DNA of 64,000 nucleotides, from NCBI GenBank assembly GCA_028456385.1, contig JALNQF010000124.1:1-64000 (forward strand), in the 5' to 3' direction. A program made the translations under genes and the position numbers. This document shows, piece after piece, positions 59,419 to 64,000 of the stretch. Within the stretch, counting starts at the first letter, position 1. Each line of letters opens with the position of its first letter. The notes below the pieces were generated by a model, which saw only the letters and a list, made by a program, of their open reading frames with translations, did no database searches and was not told where the DNA came from. This stretch comes from Ophiosphaerella korrae (Eukaryota > Ascomycota > Dothideomycetes > Pleosporales > Phaeosphaeriaceae).

Positions 59419-62400
59419 TAAGTGGGCTACGGTAGATGACTTCCGCTATAGAAATTGGTCAAGATAGGCTATTTCCTTTATAGATGGCAACGTTTACAGT
59501 CGTAACATTGTTGTTCAAGGACCCAATACAAGGCTTTTAATACGTATTCCAACCGCTGATACGCGATAATGCGTTGATTATTCGGTGTGGTAGTAGGGCA
59601 TAATGTTTTATACGTTGATGAGCATGTTTGTGTTGATCTTACAGTTTAGATTGCTAGTATTGTGTTTGTAAGGTTATATTTCGAGAAAATTGGGCACTGC
59701 GCCCTACTATATAGTAGGATAATCGTTTATAATAAGTACATTATATATGGACTTACCATACCAGACTTTAAGATATATTTTCAGTAACGTGACACTGGAA
59801 CAAGATCAGTTCTCGCCTTCGAGGGCGCTCTCTGAAATTCATAAAGGTTTTCTGTTGGAAAGTTATGGACAAAGTTATATTGATGTTTTTCACACCACCC
59901 GAAAGAAAATCGGGCAGTAAATGTAATCAGGAATGCGTGGACATGATTTGAATTATTCTGAAATGAACTTAATAAGCCTCGCAGATAGATTTGTGCTGCT
60001 AGGAAGGGAAAGACCTCTTTGAAGCCTACGCATTTTACAGCACCAAAATAAGATTTATGCGGCGATAAAGAGTTGTTACTCTAATTTTGGATTTTTGGGA
60101 TATAAATGGCAAATCTACTTACAGATTGGAAGGAGGCTTTGACTTGGAATATGATTGCTCGCCTTACCGGAGCTTCTAGAGTCAGTTACGGCCCTACTCG
60201 CGTTGCTTTTCGGCACTTCGCTACCCACTTGGCTAAAATGATTAGCGTCAGGGTACGTTTTCCACTGCCCCACAGTTATTTTGGGTGTTATTGTTGGCTT
60301 TACATGGTATCTGTTCTTTCTGAATTCGTGACGCGTTCCGGCTCGCTCGCAACCTCCATGGAACTGTCAAAACCTTCCAAACTAACCACAACGCCTCAAC
60401 TAACACTAATCTAACAACCCGAAACTAAATGCTTACATCGTATAGGTGGAGGAGTTCTTGCAGGCACCCGCGCCTGCGAGCTCCCACAAGCCCAGGTTCT
60501 CGGTGTCCGACAAGACTTACTATTCAATTTTTTGACTAGGCCCCATGTCATACAACTCAATATCTCATGCTTTATAGCATCATTTTACAATTGAATAAAA
60601 TGCCATTGGATGAACTATGCTAATTTTTTAATATTAAATGTTGGACTTCCTGTAATCCAATTCCAAATCTGCCGTCGACATATAAGGCCCAATACGCATC
60701 GAACGACCCGCTGGGTTCAATGGCCCAGAACTGCACCACCTGTGCATGATACCACCTCAGAGGCACAGGAATACTATTACAAGGAAGGAAATTGTTACCG
60801 CTCTTCAGCTTAATGGGAACACTTGCTCCGTACACCCAAGAAATATGTACCAGATGTGCACAGTCTCTGTGCCCCGCAAGCTGTGCCTGCTCTAGCGGCT
60901 AGACGCAAGGCTTTCTGCAGCTCAGGTGGAGCAGCTCCTTAAGTTCATGGGTGGGATGTACCCACTACATGACATGAAGCGTTTGGGTAGGAATTTAGTC
61001 AAATTCAAATGACAGAGAGGCGGGTAGTAACATGCATGTTCCTTGATACCAGTGGTGACATCCTTGGGTGGCCCAGCCGTCCGTTGCCAGCAAAATTCAT
61101 ATGAAAAGGACTTTGGTTTGATCACTGGGATCTGCTCCTAACTTCTCTCATCCAAATCCTTGTACCTGGGTACTATGCATACTGTAATGAGCCACAACAG
61201 GTTGCGTGCAAGCCGCTGCTTCTAGCCGATTGACGTTGTCAACACCCAAAACGAGGATCATCCTATATGGTCGGCCCTGCTGGTGGCAACCTGCGAACAT
61301 ACGTCGGCACCCTATGCCGCTTCATTGAATCCCTGCTCCAACTACTTGGAATGAAAAGCTAAAACGTCGCTCCAACACAGATCCCTATCGTACCGATTCT
61401 TGTTGGGGGCAATATCGCTGAGCGGCCATGTGCATAAACCCCACAAAAGATGAGCTCGTATATTAGACATCAAGTAAAGCATGAGGTCCGTGACACATGC
61501 CTCACATTTACACCGTTGTGCTTAGTTGCCGCCACAGTTGTGGCGCTCTTGAGCAGGCTCTTGAGACAATTACAGCGTCCTCGCTATTGCGGCGGTGGAA
61601 AAGCTAGACTGGAAGATGACAGAGGTTGGCCTTCTAGACCTCCAGGAGAGGATGAAATTTTACATGTAGGAACACCTTCGTTCCTGGAAATGAGGTTCTG
61701 TACAATGTCTTAGGTTCAGTAAGGGGAAATTTGAAATCGTTCATCTCGAATTCGGTTGCTTGCCGCGAAGGATGCGGACCGTTCGCTGCAACTCTAGGCT
61801 GCAGACTGCAGACCTAGTATCGAGGGATGGCATTGAAGTTAGACAAATGCAAACGTACGGCGCACATCCGTCTTGGGTGTGGAGTGCGATGCAAAAGTCT
61901 GTTGACTTTGAACCCATGTAACGAACGGGCGCGGCTTCATGTTTCAGGGCTAGACATGACTAGGATCTGTGGGAGCCCGTTTTTACGAGGGGGGCCCTAA
62001 AAGCTAGGATCTCAGAGGAGCAAACTGCTCGTTTTCGAGTGACATCGATCCACAGTAGTGGCGCATACAAGACTTGAGGCGATGTGATGTTGGGCGAGGC
62101 GAAAATTGCCCTTGTGGGCTGCCGATTCACTCGGCGCCTATGTACGGTGTGCTCGTGATGGTCCTCAGGACGGTGCAGATGGATCGTGTGAGTGAACGGG
62201 CGCTCGCTGCAGAAGGTGGTCTTTTGCTAATGGACAAGCATGGCACGTGAGCGAGGTGGAGCCGGCCATGCCAGCCATGCCAGCCATGCCGGCGCATGCT
62301 GCGGGAGAGCTGCCCGCGCCGCCACCTGAATCAGGCTGCCTCCGCCTCGCCAAAACGATCACTACAGCGCACACTCGTCACCTCCCAACACAGCAGGCCT

Positions 62401-63872
62401 GCAGACTCAATCTCGAGGACCCAAGCTACCCCTGCAGCACATGTCGAATACCCGCCGCATGTAACCTTATAGCGTGCGAACAAGCGATGATCTTGAACAG
62501 CCTCGCTCTTATGCGGGTCAGTCAGCCTTGTGCCTCTCGACGGATCGAGGCTGAGCACAGCAGAGCACCTCATTTACTTCCTCGAGGATAGAGTGGTTTC
62601 TATTTTGCGACATGAACATTGCACAATGCCACGGCAGAACTACCTTCTTTATTCCCAAGGCAGATGCATGCTTCAGCTTCACATACGAGCGGGGGGCGTG
62701 CAGCAGCAGTCAAAGGACGAGAGCGGGTACCTAATTACGCTTGCCAATGGTACCGATTTGGATCACTGAGTACTGAGCTTACAGATGGTACGATACCTGA
62801 ACGCTTCAGCATAGTCATCACAGATCAGTTCAATGGCTTCAGCACTATCTCACCGCGATCCTGGGTAGCGTTCGTTGATCTTTCGCTGGGCCATTGACGG
62901 TGAAGAGCCTGTCCCACGTTGCACTTGATCCTAGTCCTTGGGAATACCTGTGCCACCCCTACATTCTATTGAACAACACAGACGCCCGTTTCATTATTTC
63001 AGCCACTATGATGTCAAGAACCCAGCTTTCAGGCATCTCGACCCTGGACAGAAGGGGAAGTTAGCACCTAGGCGGCGTTTATTTCTGCGTTACCAAAGCT
63101 GAATCTATCGAAGTCAGCACTAGAACTTGAGCGCGCCCATTGGAGCGCAATCGAGTGCAGTTAATGAATATCCTCTGCAGTCACAAGGGCAAACTGCACT
63201 GAGAGCCTGTCATAATCGTTAACGACTGCCGCGCTGCAGGTTCGATGGAGGAGACAACCAGTATGTCGGAACCCTCATGCAGCCCTCGTGGACGTAACTT
63301 ATCCAATACACACGGCTATTTCCTGTCGCGCAGCCTCTTCTTATCTCACTGAGCCCCATTGCGTCCCAACTAGCTGGGCCGCTATAGTCCTCCCAGAGAT
63401 TCCTCCACCGGTTACCACACTCTCTTCGCTGGGAGATCTACGACAAGGCCATGTATGTAATTTTACCGAACAGAATTGAAATCGTTAAGTTAGAGAAAAA
63501 TGAAAACCGTTATTTCTAATACCTGCCATGCTCGGTCTGAGCTCTCAGGATGAGGGATGCACTCAACTCGAGCTGCAGGCAACAAGGACTACCTTAGTGT
63601 GTGAGAATATGGTGTAAGCCTTCAGCCCCAGTCTAACCAAGACCGCCCATATTCGCTGCAACAACCTTGACCCCTCAAGCGTCAGCTTAACGCCCACCCT
63701 GCCACCCACTTGCGTCGGCGAATGAAGGTCTGGTGCTGCACTCCGAATCCTTCGCACCCTTTTCGTCTTAGCTCAACTGGCGACCGTTGGTCCCCACCCC
63801 ACTGCCCTATATAACAACTGCTCTTCATGCCACAGCTAGCTTTCACCGCAGAAAAAAGTGTAAAGATACAAA
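59419..63872. other. 4.4-kb region without a supported gene
   Basis: Several short frames (60106-60414, 61450-61713 and 62247-62591 plus; 60922-61125 minus) show no recognised domain or gene-like splicing. The frame at 60106 follows a TATAAATGG and could be a small gene, but nothing else supports it. At about 62264-62290 there is a short tandem CCATGCCAG repeat. The right end is the promoter of the last gene. Confidence 0.45.
63808..63814 (+). promoter_or_regulatory. TATA-box candidate for the last gene
   Basis: TATATAA within CCCTATATAAC, 59 bases before the ATG at 63873, a standard distance for a fungal TATA-driven gene with a short leader. Confidence 0.5.
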
Positions 63873-64000
63873 ATGTTTCCAACCGTACCTCAGTTATTTG
63901 TACCTCAAAAGTCACCATCGCCAGTTCGCGGTAGTAACAACATGCATCCTTTCTCAGAGAACATGGTCATGACGACTGGCCCAAAGGGTGAACAGAAGCC
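63873..64000 (+). CDS. Partial gene running off the window, product unknown
   Basis: From ATG at 63873 (context ACAAAATG) one frame stays open for 42 codons to the window edge. It begins MFPTVPQLFVPQKSPSPVRG and reaches ENMVMTTGPKGEQ. A good TATA box and start context make it a likely real gene. Only the N-terminus is visible: it has no signal peptide or membrane segment, and I do not recognise the family. Confidence 0.5.
   Translation, partial: MFPTVPQLFVPQKSPSPVRGSNNMHPFSENMVMTTGPKGEQK

Noticed and set aside
60106..60414. 102-codon open frame after TATAAATGG
   Set aside because: No recognised domain, no intron structure and no family text; kept only as a mention in the regional entry.
62247..62591. 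114-codon frame with a repeated Met-Pro-Ala start
   Set aside because: The repeat comes from a CCATGCCAG microsatellite; the rest has no protein-like pattern.

Overview
This window is from a filamentous ascomycete (Pezizomycotina), most likely a Dothideomycete. The signs are short introns of about 43-90 nt with GT..AG ends and CTNAC-type branch points, a dispersed Neurospora-like 5S rRNA gene, a COT-1-type NDR kinase, and a two-speed genome: a C-to-T mutated, AT-rich block abutting a normal gene-rich block. The species assignment is inference.

Region 1 (1 to about 20,170) is an extreme AT-rich, RIP-type mutated block (repeat-induced point mutation). CpA and its complement TpG are almost gone, so ATG codons are too, while CpG survives in places. 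It can be read as one plus-strand Ty1/Copia element split by two minus-strand Ty3/Gypsy elements of one family. Gypsy A is 397-7430, with 442-bp LTRs and TACTA target duplications. Gypsy B is 8088-15113, with 440-bp LTRs and AGTAG duplications. Removing both, with one copy of each duplication, joins the Copia gag reading frame exactly. No functional gene survives here.

Region 2 (about 20,170 to 33,190) is a degenerate accessory zone of intermediate composition. It holds broken genes (a fungal membrane protein at 23.4-24.3 kb, a TPR gene at 31.3-32.6 kb, a small ORF cut by one TAA at 29.5-30.1 kb), two TIR elements with TA duplications, a mariner transposase fragment, tandem repeats, and two genes that can be rebuilt with clean splicing. 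One is a five-exon protein kinase. The other (25,489-26,061, minus) encodes a 157-residue secreted protein made of two four-cysteine repeats, each preceded by a dibasic RR site and each carrying an intron at the same place. This last gene is the most interesting object in the window.

Region 3 (33.2 to 54.5 kb) is ordinary core genome: a 5S rRNA gene, a PH-domain protein, a UBTD1/2-like ubiquitin-domain protein, RNA polymerase subunit Rpb12, the NDR kinase COT-1/Cbk1, a 1006-residue coiled-coil protein resembling the Uds1 family, the ESCRT-I subunit Vps37, the spliceosome factors Cwc25 and Syf2, and the ribosome-biogenesis factor Esf2. Most are arranged as divergent or convergent pairs.

Region 4 (54.5 to 64 kb) is again accessory-like: a decayed cytochrome P450, an intact intracellular GH43 glycosidase, a long stretch with no recognisable gene, and the first codons of a gene that runs off the right edge. 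Gene models were built by hand from splice signals and reading frame. Names rest on recognised motifs, not on database searches.
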